Made by a program: the position numbers and the translations under genes. Source: Methylobacter sp. (GTDB taxonomy: Bacteria; Pseudomonadota; Gammaproteobacteria; Methylococcales; Methylomonadaceae). Taken from it: 29,259 nt of DNA. Shown piece by piece: positions 1 through 7,276 of this stretch; position 1 is the stretch's first letter, and each line of letters starts with the position of its first letter. The notes beneath the pieces were generated by a model. It was not told where the DNA came from. It saw nothing but the letters and a program-made list of their open reading frames with translations, and searched no databases. The DNA is taken from contig JALNYY010000038.1 in assembly GCA_023229605.1 (NCBI GenBank), positions 1 to 29,259 of the forward strand, read 5' to 3'.

Positions 1-167
1 TTGATGTGATCGGCACGGTAGGTTTATTGCTTTTACTGGAAAAGCAAAAATTACTGAGTGCTGAACAAACTTGGCAAAAAATGCAGCAACTTACCGAGCA
101 GCACGGAATGTATTTAGCGCCTCAGCTCCTACAACAGATAAAAACCCGGCTGTTGGGTACTCATTAA
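1..167 (+). CDS. DUF3368 / PIN-like toxin, C-terminal fragment
   Basis: This open frame enters from the left edge, with its first full codon at position 3, and ends at the TAA at 165-167. It gives 54 residues beginning DVIGTVGLLLLLEKQKLL. A GTxGLLLLxxxKGL-like core followed by a helix and a hydrophilic tail is typical of the C-terminus of DUF3368 proteins. That family is a PIN-like group commonly annotated as the toxin-side partner of small antitoxins. The PIN catalytic acidic residues would lie upstream, outside the window, so activity cannot be judged. The neighbouring accessory genes and broken relBE module fit a toxin-antitoxin setting. The family call rests on the tail only. Confidence 0.6.
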   Translation, partial: DVIGTVGLLLLLEKQKLLSAEQTWQKMQQLTEQHGMYLAPQLLQQIKTRLLGTH

Positions 168-193
168 GACCAAGATACTCTTTAAATTATAAT
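164..193 (+). promoter_or_regulatory. possible sigma-70 promoter for the two-gene operon
   Basis: A perfect TATAAT lies at 188-193. An 18-bp spacer separates it from a weak -35-like TTAAGA at 164-169, which overlaps the stop of the upstream gene. The start codon at 313 lies about 110 bp downstream. This is an AT-rich stretch, so chance matches are likely. Confidence 0.3.
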
Positions 194-312
194 TGCCTAT
201 GCGATTGGGTTCGCGTTGCTCTAACAATCCTACTACCCCAACTTAGCTTACTCGGCTGATGCAGCAGTTATTAACCGGGTATCCAAAGTTTAGTTTGTAT
301 AAAGGAATTACC

Positions 313-2049
313 ATGAGTGAAATTAAAGAACGGCTAATAAAAGCAAGTAATGATGGGAACTTCCTAGAAGTTGTTTGCCAGTCCTATTTTGATCATGATG
401 ACAACAGAAAGTCTGTTGGCCAACAACTCGCTTTTTTGCATAACGAGGGAAAAATTGATGTCATTACAGAGTTTAAGCGGCTGACAAAAGATATAGGAAA
501 TACCAATTTTTTCTCAGCTCGGAGTGTGTTTGGGGATGCATTACCCGAGTTAAAGGCTCCAGTTTTAGCCGTCATGGATTGCTTGAAGTATCTGGCCGAA
601 GGCAATGATATGGCGGCAGACTTGCTGTTTAATCAACCGTTTACCAAGTTTTGTGAAGCAGACACCAAACGTCCCAAAGAGCTGCTGAAAATTGCAGAGA
701 ATTCGGATGGTGAATGGGACGGCTTTATTTCTCTGGGTGTTATTTTGGGTTCTAACTTTCAGCTACCCAAGTATGTAAACAGAGCAATAGAGCTTTTATG
801 TCACGAAAAAATTGAAATAAGAATTCAGGCTGTTTTTGCCATCGGAAGAATAAATTATCGCAACGATACATCGCTGCTGGCAAATGCACTCAAGGCTTTG
901 GAAAATGTTATTCAGGCTGAGTACGATGATCGTTTATTTGGTACCGCCTTAGAGTCAGCGTTTTATCTCTACCTTGCTAACAATGATATGGAAAGTGAAG
1001 TTGCTGAGCTTATTCAAACAGCCTTAATCCAAAGAGGCGACTTTGTACTTCATACTGCATCCAAGTTATTTGTTTTGGAGAACAATAAAATTCCGCTTCG
1101 TGTTCTCGATATATTGCTGGAAGCTCTTAAGGATACCAAGCCTCAGAACAAAGATGTTTGGGACAATATTGATATTGGTTTACAGTTTTTGATAAAAACT
1201 GATCGAGTATACAAAGCCATTCTTTTTCTTGAACACCTGCTGGTTCATAACAATGGCGAATTATCTATTGAGTTTTTTGATAGTCTGATCCACAACCTAC
1301 ATGGTAATAGTCAGTCAATTCTCAATATATTAGCGACTCGCTGGTTTCTATCCAAAAAAGTTCCGCTTTGCAGAGCCGTAGAGGATATTGTTAAGCTGAG
1401 TCATGGGAATGATATTGTTTTGATTGCCGATACCGAACAATTTACAAAACAACCTGAAGGAATCCGTTTATTCGCAGCCAGAAAAGCTATTGGCTGGTTA
1501 TATATTAATCCTGTCAGTGCTACTAGCTTCATTGTCTCTCTCCTTGATGCTTCCAGCGAAAACGAAATTGAACAAATAACTGAACTATTATTTGATCCGT
1601 TGTTAATCAGCTACTCAGGTAAAGTGAAGCAATATCTCGATAGCCTATTGCCCAACCAATCGACAAAAGTTCGAGGCATATTAACCAATGCACTCGAAAA
1701 GCTGGAAAATTACCATGATGGGCTGAAATCTGCTCGCGATATTCCTGAATTATTACCTTCCCAATCTCAACGTGAAACGCATTCTAGGCTTGCTAACCGA
1801 CAAATGGCAGACGCTCGTAAAAAAGCCGAAAAGACTTCTATTCTGAATTCCATTTGTTCTAAGTCAGTTCTTTTGTATGGTCGAAAGTCGATTCATTATA
1901 TTCATGGACTTGATGAGCAGATGCATCGCCAGGAAATGCCCTTGCATAGTTTCAGCCATTCCATTGAGCATTCAAGACTTGCATATATGGATCCTCACGG
2001 CCTCGATTACATGTTGCGCGTTTTTCGTATTGAGGGTTGCGAAAGATGA
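313..2049 (+). CDS. helical-repeat (HEAT-like) protein of unknown function, first gene of a coupled pair
   Basis: I do not recognise this 578-residue protein as a named family. The ATG at 313 is preferred over the longer reading from 259 because AAAGGAA at 300-306 gives a well-placed Shine-Dalgarno sequence; the longer form only adds a non-conserved-looking lead. The protein is almost entirely alpha-helical. Repeated amphipathic helix pairs resembling HEAT repeats (for example around residues 170-300) suggest a scaffold or binding platform. The C-terminal ~80 residues differ in character: they are rich in His, Arg and Tyr and carry no motif I recognise. The stop overlaps the start of the next gene by ATGA (2046-2049), so the two proteins are probably made in fixed ratio and act together. 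No signal peptide or membrane segment is visible. Codon use is AT-rich compared with the nrt and nir genes, which suggests acquisition. Confidence 0.75.
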   Translation: MSEIKERLIKASNDGNFLEVVCQSYFDHDDNRKSVGQQLAFLHNEGKIDVITEFKRLTKDIGNTNFFSARSVFGDALPELKAPVLAVMDCLKYLAEGNDMAADLLFNQPFTKFCEADTKRPKELLKIAENSDGEWDGFISLGVILGSNFQLPKYVNRAIELLCHEKIEIRIQAVFAIGRINYRNDTSLLANALKALENVIQAEYDDRLFGTALESAFYLYLANNDMESEVAELIQTALIQRGDFVLHTASKLFVLENNKIPLRVLDILLEALKDTKPQNKDVWDNIDIGLQFLIKTDRVYKAILFLEHLLVHNNGELSIEFFDSLIHNLHGNSQSILNILATRWFLSKKVPLCRAVEDIVKLSHGNDIVLIADTEQFTKQPEGIRLFAARKAIGWLYINPVSATSFIVSLLDASSENEIEQITELLFDPLLISYSGKVKQYLDSLLPNQSTKVRGILTNALEKLENYHDGLKSARDIPELLPSQSQRETHSRLANRQMADARKKAEKTSILNSICSKSVLLYGRKSIHYIHGLDEQMHRQEMPLHSFSHSIEHSRLAYMDPHGLDYMLRVFRIEGCER

Positions 2050-3752
2050 AGCTGATTATTAAAGAATATCTTGCCTCTCTTAGAGAAAGAAAAGAGCTTG
2101 ATGCGTTACTTCCAGACCTGTTGTCGCAAATGGGGCTTGAAGTTTTCTCCAAGCCCGGTATTGGTAATCGTCAATATGGCGTTGATATTGCTGCATTTGG
2201 ATGTATTGATCAACAACCTGAAAAAGTTTATCTGTTTTCTGTTAAAGCAGGTAATTTGGGTAGAAAAGACTGGAACAGTGGTTCACTACAAGATTTACAG
2301 CCATCTTTGGATGAAATTATTACAGTCTATATTTCTACTCATTTGCCCATTGAATATCGCTCCAAACCTATTGAGATTTGCATTTGTTTTGGTGGAGATT
2401 TAAAGGAAGAGGTAAGGCTAAACATTTCGCAATACGAGAATGCTAAAAAAACTAATGATTTAACATTTTCTGAGTGGGGAGGAGAAAAACTATCTTTGCT
2501 TATTGAAAAGCACCTTTTAACAGAAGAGCTAATGCCAGAAAAATTTAGACACTTTCTACGCAAGTCGCTCGCGTTACTGGATGAACCAGATGCTTCATAT
2601 AAGTACTTTGCGCAACTCGTTGAATTACTAACATGTGTCGAAAGCGGAAAAGACGCTGATAAAATAACCGCAATTAGACAATTAAATATCTGTCTTTGGA
2701 TTCTATTTGCATGGTGTCGGGAAGCAAATAACCTGGAAGCCGCTTATCTTTCAAGTGAATTTACTCTATTACATGCGTGGGAGCTCAGTAAGCCTTTTCT
2801 TGGAAAAGAGGGCAAAGCTTCCGAAGCCATTCGTGGCACTTTATACGCAGTTCAAAATGTATACCAATTGGTATCTACTCAATACTTAGCGAACAAAATA
2901 TTACCCCATACGGATAAACTTCATGGGCTTTCCAACGCTGTACACCCGTCTTGCGAAGTGGATGTTAACCTTAAATTATTTGATGTGCTGGGTCGAGTAG
3001 CTATGGGTGGAATTTGGGCATTATGGACAATGCAATCGATTCCGGTGGAAAACAGTGATAGCCGCCAAGCGGCTCAAAACGAAATAGATTATTATTTTGT
3101 TGCTATAAAACAGCTCATTTCAAACAATCCAGTTCTATTTTCACCATATAAGGATGATCAGGCTATTGATATTACTCTGGCTACATTTCTTTTAGTCTTA
3201 GATCATCGAAACCACAAGGATATACATGCTTGGTTATCACAGCTTATCACCCGAGTTCGCTTCAATTTTAATATACACAGTACATATCCCTGCAATCTTT
3301 ATTCGTACCATGAATTGATTGAGCATCCCATAGATCATTCAGATTCATATCGGGAAGAAGTAACTGCGGGTAGTATTCTCTATCCGATAATTGCAGTATT
3401 TTCAGCATTGCTGGGGTTTGATGATATTTATAACGAAATACAGGACTTTAAAAATAAGTCGCTAAAGCACTGTAATTTTCAGCTCTGGTATCCCGATGAA
3501 ACTTCTGAAGAACAGTTCTACAAAAATGGTTCAGAACATGGCGCAACCTTATCGGACGTATTTATTAACAAAACTAAAGATGAGTTTCTGGAGCAAGTGT
3601 TCAAGGAATGTCATGAAAACTCACATTTTAACGAAATTTCAGCAGTGAAGTTCGGCGTGTGGCCAATAATTTTTCTTGCATGCAGGCACTATAGAATGCC
3701 AATACCGATTCATTTTTTAAAAATGCTGAACCGGGGAAAGACAGCGCAGTAA
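2046..3752 (+). CDS. probable PD-(D/E)XK nuclease-fold protein with a long helical C-terminal part
   Basis: This is a 568-residue protein starting at the ATG at 2046, which overlaps the upstream stop by four bases. The N-terminal ~110 residues read like a restriction-endonuclease-type fold. A helix with acidic residues (LDALLPDLLSQMG) is followed by a glycine-rich turn, then GVDIAAFG with a candidate metal-binding Asp, then a strand ending FSVKAG whose Lys could be the catalytic K of a relaxed (D)...xxK motif. The usual Glu/Asp/Gln two residues before that Lys is Ser here, so the site is non-canonical. The remaining ~450 residues are alpha-helical and unknown to me; they may be a sensor or partner-binding region. 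Coupling to a helical-repeat protein and the toxin-antitoxin/Fic surroundings suggest a defence module. That function is inferred, not shown. Confidence 0.7.
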   Translation: MKLIIKEYLASLRERKELDALLPDLLSQMGLEVFSKPGIGNRQYGVDIAAFGCIDQQPEKVYLFSVKAGNLGRKDWNSGSLQDLQPSLDEIITVYISTHLPIEYRSKPIEICICFGGDLKEEVRLNISQYENAKKTNDLTFSEWGGEKLSLLIEKHLLTEELMPEKFRHFLRKSLALLDEPDASYKYFAQLVELLTCVESGKDADKITAIRQLNICLWILFAWCREANNLEAAYLSSEFTLLHAWELSKPFLGKEGKASEAIRGTLYAVQNVYQLVSTQYLANKILPHTDKLHGLSNAVHPSCEVDVNLKLFDVLGRVAMGGIWALWTMQSIPVENSDSRQAAQNEIDYYFVAIKQLISNNPVLFSPYKDDQAIDITLATFLLVLDHRNHKDIHAWLSQLITRVRFNFNIHSTYPCNLYSYHELIEHPIDHSDSYREEVTAGSILYPIIAVFSALLGFDDIYNEIQDFKNKSLKHCNFQLWYPDETSEEQFYKNGSEHGATLSDVFINKTKDEFLEQVFKECHENSHFNEISAVKFGVWPIIFLACRHYRMPIPIHFLKMLNRGKTAQ

Positions 3753-3905
3753 GTTGTAAACCATGTGGTGCAATACGCTAAAGTTATTGTGTATTTCCTC
3801 ACTACGATTTATTCAAAGCTTAAACCGGTCGCAAAAAAGATTTTGATTTTTTCCCTGCATAGAAATAATGAAGCTGGCATAAAACGCCCCCAAGAGGATT
3901 AAACA

Positions 3906-4116
3906 AGGACCACAATAATTCTTGACGAACAACTCGGCAGGCAATTTAACCGGCTGGCTAAACAAGCGCATATCTCCATAGATCAGGCAGTTAATGATGC
4001 GTTGCGCGAATATTTAGCTGATTACAGTGAGGCACTACTTGCTGAAAATGCGCTCGATGAGTTTAGTAACAATAAAGATGAGTTGATTGGAGCGAAGCTA
4101 AAAAAAGCCTTTATGA
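3906..4116 (+). pseudogene. decayed RelB/RHH-type antitoxin
   Basis: The frame reads xTTIILDEQLGRQFNRLAKQ and continues into a helix typical of small ribbon-helix-helix antitoxins. The expected ATG is replaced by AGG at 3906-3908, although a purine-rich AGAGG lies just upstream at 3893-3897 at normal distance. In-frame TAA at 3900-3902 excludes an earlier start, and the next usable one is a TTG at 4002. An A-run at 4100-4106 appears to carry one extra base. Removing it would make the frame end at TGA 4114-4116, overlapping the toxin ATG at 4113 as in intact modules. As it stands, the antitoxin frame runs into the toxin frame. Confidence 0.7.
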
Positions 4117-4382
4117 CTAAGTGGCAAGTTAAGCTAAAAGGCCGTGCGGCAAAATCGTTAAAATCACTTGATACCGGTACAAAGCAACGAATTGAACGGT
4201 TTTATAGATCAGCTTACTGAAGCAGAGATCCCACGTTCCCACGGCAAAGCGCTTCAAGGAAAGAGATATGCCGATTATAGCCTTATCGAATCGGAGATTA
4301 TCGGTTGATATGACAGATAAAAGACAGCGAGTTAATCATCCTGTTCTTGGAGATTGGGCATCGTAAAGATATTTATAAGTGA
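4113..4382 (+). pseudogene. decayed RelE/ParE-type toxin
   Basis: The ATG at 4113 opens MTKWQVKLKGRAAKSLKSLD, a typical RelE/ParE N-terminus. The rest is recoverable only by changing frame. An extra T in the run 4200-4203 ends the first frame at 4220. The next stretch (FIDQLTEAEIPRSHGKALQG) ends at a TGA near 4310. The final part reads YRIGDYRLI, then an in-frame TGA, then LEIGHRKDIYK and a stop at 4380-4382. That final part is the conserved RelE C-terminus. At least two frameshifts and one nonsense codon make this clearly non-functional. Confidence 0.8.
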
Positions 4383-4527
4383 CGATGTGCCTGTAAACAG
4401 TGCCCAGCAAGTCGTGTTCACGGGCATCGCGGCGGTTAAAGAAGGATCAAAAATACCAAGAGAAGACTGGAAATTTTTGTCAATGCCCAAAGCAATATTG
4501 TCTTAGAATGAACGGAAAAATCAGCGT

Positions 4528-5550
4528 ATGAGCCAAGGCTACCACCCTCCCTACAGCATTACGGCCAACATCCTCAACGCCGTTGCCGAGATCAGCGAAC
4601 TGCTGGGGCGTTGGTCAGCCGGGCATCAGGGTGCGTTATCCCCGCAGCTGCGGCGCGAAAACCGCATCCGTACCATTCAGGCATCGCTTGCTATTGAACA
4701 TAACAGCCTGTCGCTGGAACAAGTCACCGCTATTCTGGAAGGCAAACAGGTACTCGGTTTGCCACGGGAAATCCAGGAAGTGCGTAATGCTTTCGCCGCG
4801 TATGAACAATTACCCCATTGGCAAGCCACCAACTGCGACCATTTGCTGGCGGCGCATGAACGTCTGATGCTGGGGCTGATTGACAATGCCGGGCAATGGC
4901 GTAGCGGCGGCGTGGGTATCTTCAGGGAACAGGAACTGGTACATATGGCGCCTCCTGCTGCACAAATTCCTCGTCTGATGCAGGATTTGCTGGGCTGGCT
5001 TGCCGGCACCGACATCCATCCGCTGATTGCCAGCTGCGTATTCCATTATGAATTTGAATTCATACACCCGTTCAATGACGGCAACGGTCGTCTGGGACGT
5101 TTGTGGCAGACCTTGATTTTGAGCCAGTGGCGCGCGGAAATGGCGTATTTGCCGGTTGAAAGTATCATTCGAGAGCAGCAAAGCGAGTATTACCGGGTGC
5201 TCGGCGTCGCTGATCGGGATAGTGACTGCACTGTGTTTATCGAATTTATGCTGGGTGCTTTGGTGCAGGTATTGCAGCGGGGGATTGAGGCCGAGTTGGC
5301 CGCGGCCATGTCGGGAGAAATGTCGGGAGAAATGTCGAGAGAAATGTCGAGAAAACCTGCGCAGGCAATTATCCAGGCCTTGCAGCAAACGCCCGATTTG
5401 ACCATTCCTGCTCTGGCGGCACAGATAGGGGTGAGTTCGCGCACTATTGAGCGTCATCTGCAAAAGCTGCAACAACAAGGCGTGTTAAAGCGCGTCGGTT
5501 CGACCAAAAGCGGACATTGGCAAGTTCAGATCGGAAAGCCAACTCGATAA
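4528..5550 (+). CDS. Fic-family AMP-transferase with C-terminal winged helix
   Basis: This 340-residue Fic protein would transfer AMP, or another nucleotide monophosphate, onto a protein hydroxyl. The Fic core motif HPFNDGNGRLGR begins at His180, the catalytic histidine, and is complete. Near the N-terminus, S53-L-A-I-E57 matches the autoinhibitory (S/T)xxxE motif. The residue after Glu is His58 rather than the usual Gly or Asn. The C-terminal ~60 residues (PDLTIPALAAQIGVSSRTIE and on) form a winged-helix DNA-binding domain, a common Fic architecture that suggests autoregulation. A low-complexity linker of four SGEM/SREM-type repeats joins the two. The start at 4528 has only a weak Shine-Dalgarno sequence. 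It follows a dead toxin-antitoxin pair and shows GC-richer codon use than the genes to its left. The target is unknown. Confidence 0.9.
   Translation: MSQGYHPPYSITANILNAVAEISELLGRWSAGHQGALSPQLRRENRIRTIQASLAIEHNSLSLEQVTAILEGKQVLGLPREIQEVRNAFAAYEQLPHWQATNCDHLLAAHERLMLGLIDNAGQWRSGGVGIFREQELVHMAPPAAQIPRLMQDLLGWLAGTDIHPLIASCVFHYEFEFIHPFNDGNGRLGRLWQTLILSQWRAEMAYLPVESIIREQQSEYYRVLGVADRDSDCTVFIEFMLGALVQVLQRGIEAELAAAMSGEMSGEMSREMSRKPAQAIIQALQQTPDLTIPALAAQIGVSSRTIERHLQKLQQQGVLKRVGSTKSGHWQVQIGKPTR
5308..5355 (+). repeat. four tandem 12-bp units inside the Fic gene
   Basis: Units of the form ATGTCGGGAGAA occur at 5308, 5320, 5332 and 5344. The first two are identical; the third and fourth differ by one and two bases. 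Each encodes four residues (MSGE, MSGE, MSRE, MSRK) and keeps the frame, lengthening the linker between the Fic core and the winged helix. Copy number could change by slippage without breaking the gene. Confidence 0.9.
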
Positions 5551-5676
5551 GGTGCCGATGTAGGGCGTCGAGCGTAGCGTATTACGCTTCATGGTTAGCT
5601 AAAAGACCGGGCACATACTTCCAGAAACGGCGTTGCGAGTGCTTCTTTCGTTCCATCCATCAGAGGCGTTGCCGTA

Positions 5677-5697
5677 GGGGCGCATTGTATGCGCCCC
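5677..5697. terminator. hairpin between convergent Fic and porin genes
   Basis: GGGGCGCA at 5677-5684 pairs perfectly with TGCGCCCC at 5690-5697 around a 5-base loop. It lies between the Fic stop (5550) and the porin stop (5738). There is no strong T-run on either side, so bidirectional termination is plausible but unproven. The surrounding 5551-5737 also holds a second AGCGTA/TACGCT dyad and looks like dispersed intergenic repeat DNA. No gene is visible there. Confidence 0.45.
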
Positions 5698-5737
5698 TTG
5701 AGTTGGTCTCTTTTGCGCTCAGCGCAGGGGAGCGGTT

Positions 5738-7063
5738 TTAGAAGCTTATATTCCCTTGCAGCCAGATTTTTTGGGTGTCGGTATTAGTAAAAGACTTGTC
5801 TACCCCGCCTGTCACATACGAGCTATCGGCGCTGTAATAAGCGTATTTGGCTAATAACGAATAATGCTTGCCGAACTTCTTAAGCGCTGAGAAATCCCAT
5901 TCCTTGCCGTAATGACGTTGTCCTGTGTCATCGGAAAAGTCATGATAAACCCCGGTCAAGACAATATCGCCCCGGTCAAAAGTGGACACCACCGTACCGA
6001 ATACATCACGAATACCATTGTCAGGCGTATTCACGACAAATACGTCCGCCCAACCCTGAAAGGCGTGATTGGTGCCCAGCGGCGTATCAAAGGTTTTATT
6101 ATGGCCGTGACCATCAAGCTGTTCCACAGCTCCCTGAAAGGTTAAGAAGTTATAGGCCGTAAAACCGCCCATCAGATTGATGCGCTGGGCTTGATACGGC
6201 GTGTTGCCATGACCGTAATTTTTTTGAAAACCCCATTCAGCGGTATAAACCAGGCCATAGTTATCGCTCAATTTTAGAGAGTCTCCCGGTTTTTGATAAT
6301 TGTTCATCCTGACGCCATAGGTTTGATTGGATTTTTCCACAGTGCTGAAGCCGCCTACAACGGGATCTTGAGTGTCGGTATAATCCAGCCAGTAACCGTA
6401 ACCGACCAGATTGCCGTAATCCCCGACTTTATAATTGACGTTCAGCAGCGGGGCGTTGACACGTTCATTGGTGCCGGTAAACGTTTGTACATTGCCGATA
6501 TAGCCGACGTTAACGGTCAGGCCGAAAAGCTGTTGATTGTTGTGGGTAATCAGCACCGAATCATAGTTTTGTTCCATTTGCCGCCAACCGACGTTGCCGA
6601 TAAACCGGTCGTCATCGAGCTTGATGCGTTGCCGACCGCCTTTGATCACCGTATCGGGAATTCCGTCATAGCTGAGCCATAGCTGATTAAGCTCGCTTAG
6701 TTGAGGATCGAGAACCTTTGAGTAAGCAGTATCATTGTTGCGGCCACTGTTGTAATCCTCATGCCATGCGAGATTACCTGCATATTCGGCATAACCCTGG
6801 ATGCCATGAAATACCGGGGATAGTAGACCTATCCGCAAGCGCGTAGTGACTGCCTCGGCGGTTTTAGGATCTGGAGCAGGCGTCTGGTATTGATTGACGT
6901 TTTCATAACGCGTGTTCAGGTCAAACTTGACCGCGCCGTTTTTACCGTAATGATAGAAATTGAGCGCATCTTCAACTTGCTGAGTCATGTCGGCCACGGC
7001 CGAACCGCTCACGACAGAGAGCGCCAGCAATGATGCGGGGAGTTTGTTTTTTTTCTGCGGCAT
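5738..7063 (-). CDS. outer-membrane porin (alginate-export-like beta barrel), last gene of the nrt cluster
   Basis: This 441-residue protein starts at 7063, chosen over 7108 because AGGAGG (7068-7073) sits five bases upstream and the protein then opens with a signal peptide. The signal is MPQKKNK, a hydrophobic stretch, and an AVA cleavage site near residue 25. The mature part is dominated by alternating hydrophobic beta strands and ends in Phe, as expected for BamA-inserted barrels. The N-terminal sequence style (FDLNTRYENVNQ, then a strand with TTRLRIGLLSPVFHGIQ) resembles alginate-export-like porins. It follows the ABC ATPase gene on the same strand after ~210 bp, so its probable job is letting nitrate or another small anion cross the outer membrane. 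The substrate is inferred from position only. Confidence 0.8.
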   Translation of the reverse strand: MPQKKNKLPASLLALSVVSGSAVADMTQQVEDALNFYHYGKNGAVKFDLNTRYENVNQYQTPAPDPKTAEAVTTRLRIGLLSPVFHGIQGYAEYAGNLAWHEDYNSGRNNDTAYSKVLDPQLSELNQLWLSYDGIPDTVIKGGRQRIKLDDDRFIGNVGWRQMEQNYDSVLITHNNQQLFGLTVNVGYIGNVQTFTGTNERVNAPLLNVNYKVGDYGNLVGYGYWLDYTDTQDPVVGGFSTVEKSNQTYGVRMNNYQKPGDSLKLSDNYGLVYTAEWGFQKNYGHGNTPYQAQRINLMGGFTAYNFLTFQGAVEQLDGHGHNKTFDTPLGTNHAFQGWADVFVVNTPDNGIRDVFGTVVSTFDRGDIVLTGVYHDFSDDTGQRHYGKEWDFSALKKFGKHYSLLAKYAYYSADSSYVTGGVDKSFTNTDTQKIWLQGNISF

Positions 7064-7083
7064 AAAGCCTCCTGATGGATTAA

Positions 7084-7140
7084 TTAAAAAGGTTGCTGCT
7101 CGGTACATAGAGAAATGGAACTCGGCAATTGCTCCTGCAT
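7084..7140 (-). CDS. possible 18-residue leader ORF before the porin
   Basis: The ATG at 7140 (minus) is preceded by a strong AGGAGGT-type Shine-Dalgarno sequence at normal spacing. The frame reads MQEQLPSSISLCTEQQPF and stops at 7084, 20 bases before the porin start. It is too short for a coding-potential argument. The good ribosome site and position suggest a translated leader, but it may simply be chance. Confidence 0.3.
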   Translation of the reverse strand: MQEQLPSSISLCTEQQPF

Positions 7141-7276
7141 TGCTCTACCTCCTGCATCCATGCAGTTGACGGATTAGACGGATCAGCACTGATTGAAAAG
7201 CGTCAACAGGCTTGGGGTTCGGTTTTTAAAATCCGTTTACATCAGTGTTCTATTAATGATCGGTTTAAACTTGCAA

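Noticed and set aside
259..312. Longer start for the helical-repeat gene
   Set aside because: The ATG at 313 has a well-placed AAAGGAA; the extra residues from 259 have none and look non-coding.
4387..4506. 39-codon frame from a GTG after the dead toxin
   Set aside because: It contains a coding-like stretch but has no ribosome site or recognisable family. It is probably debris of the decayed accessory region.
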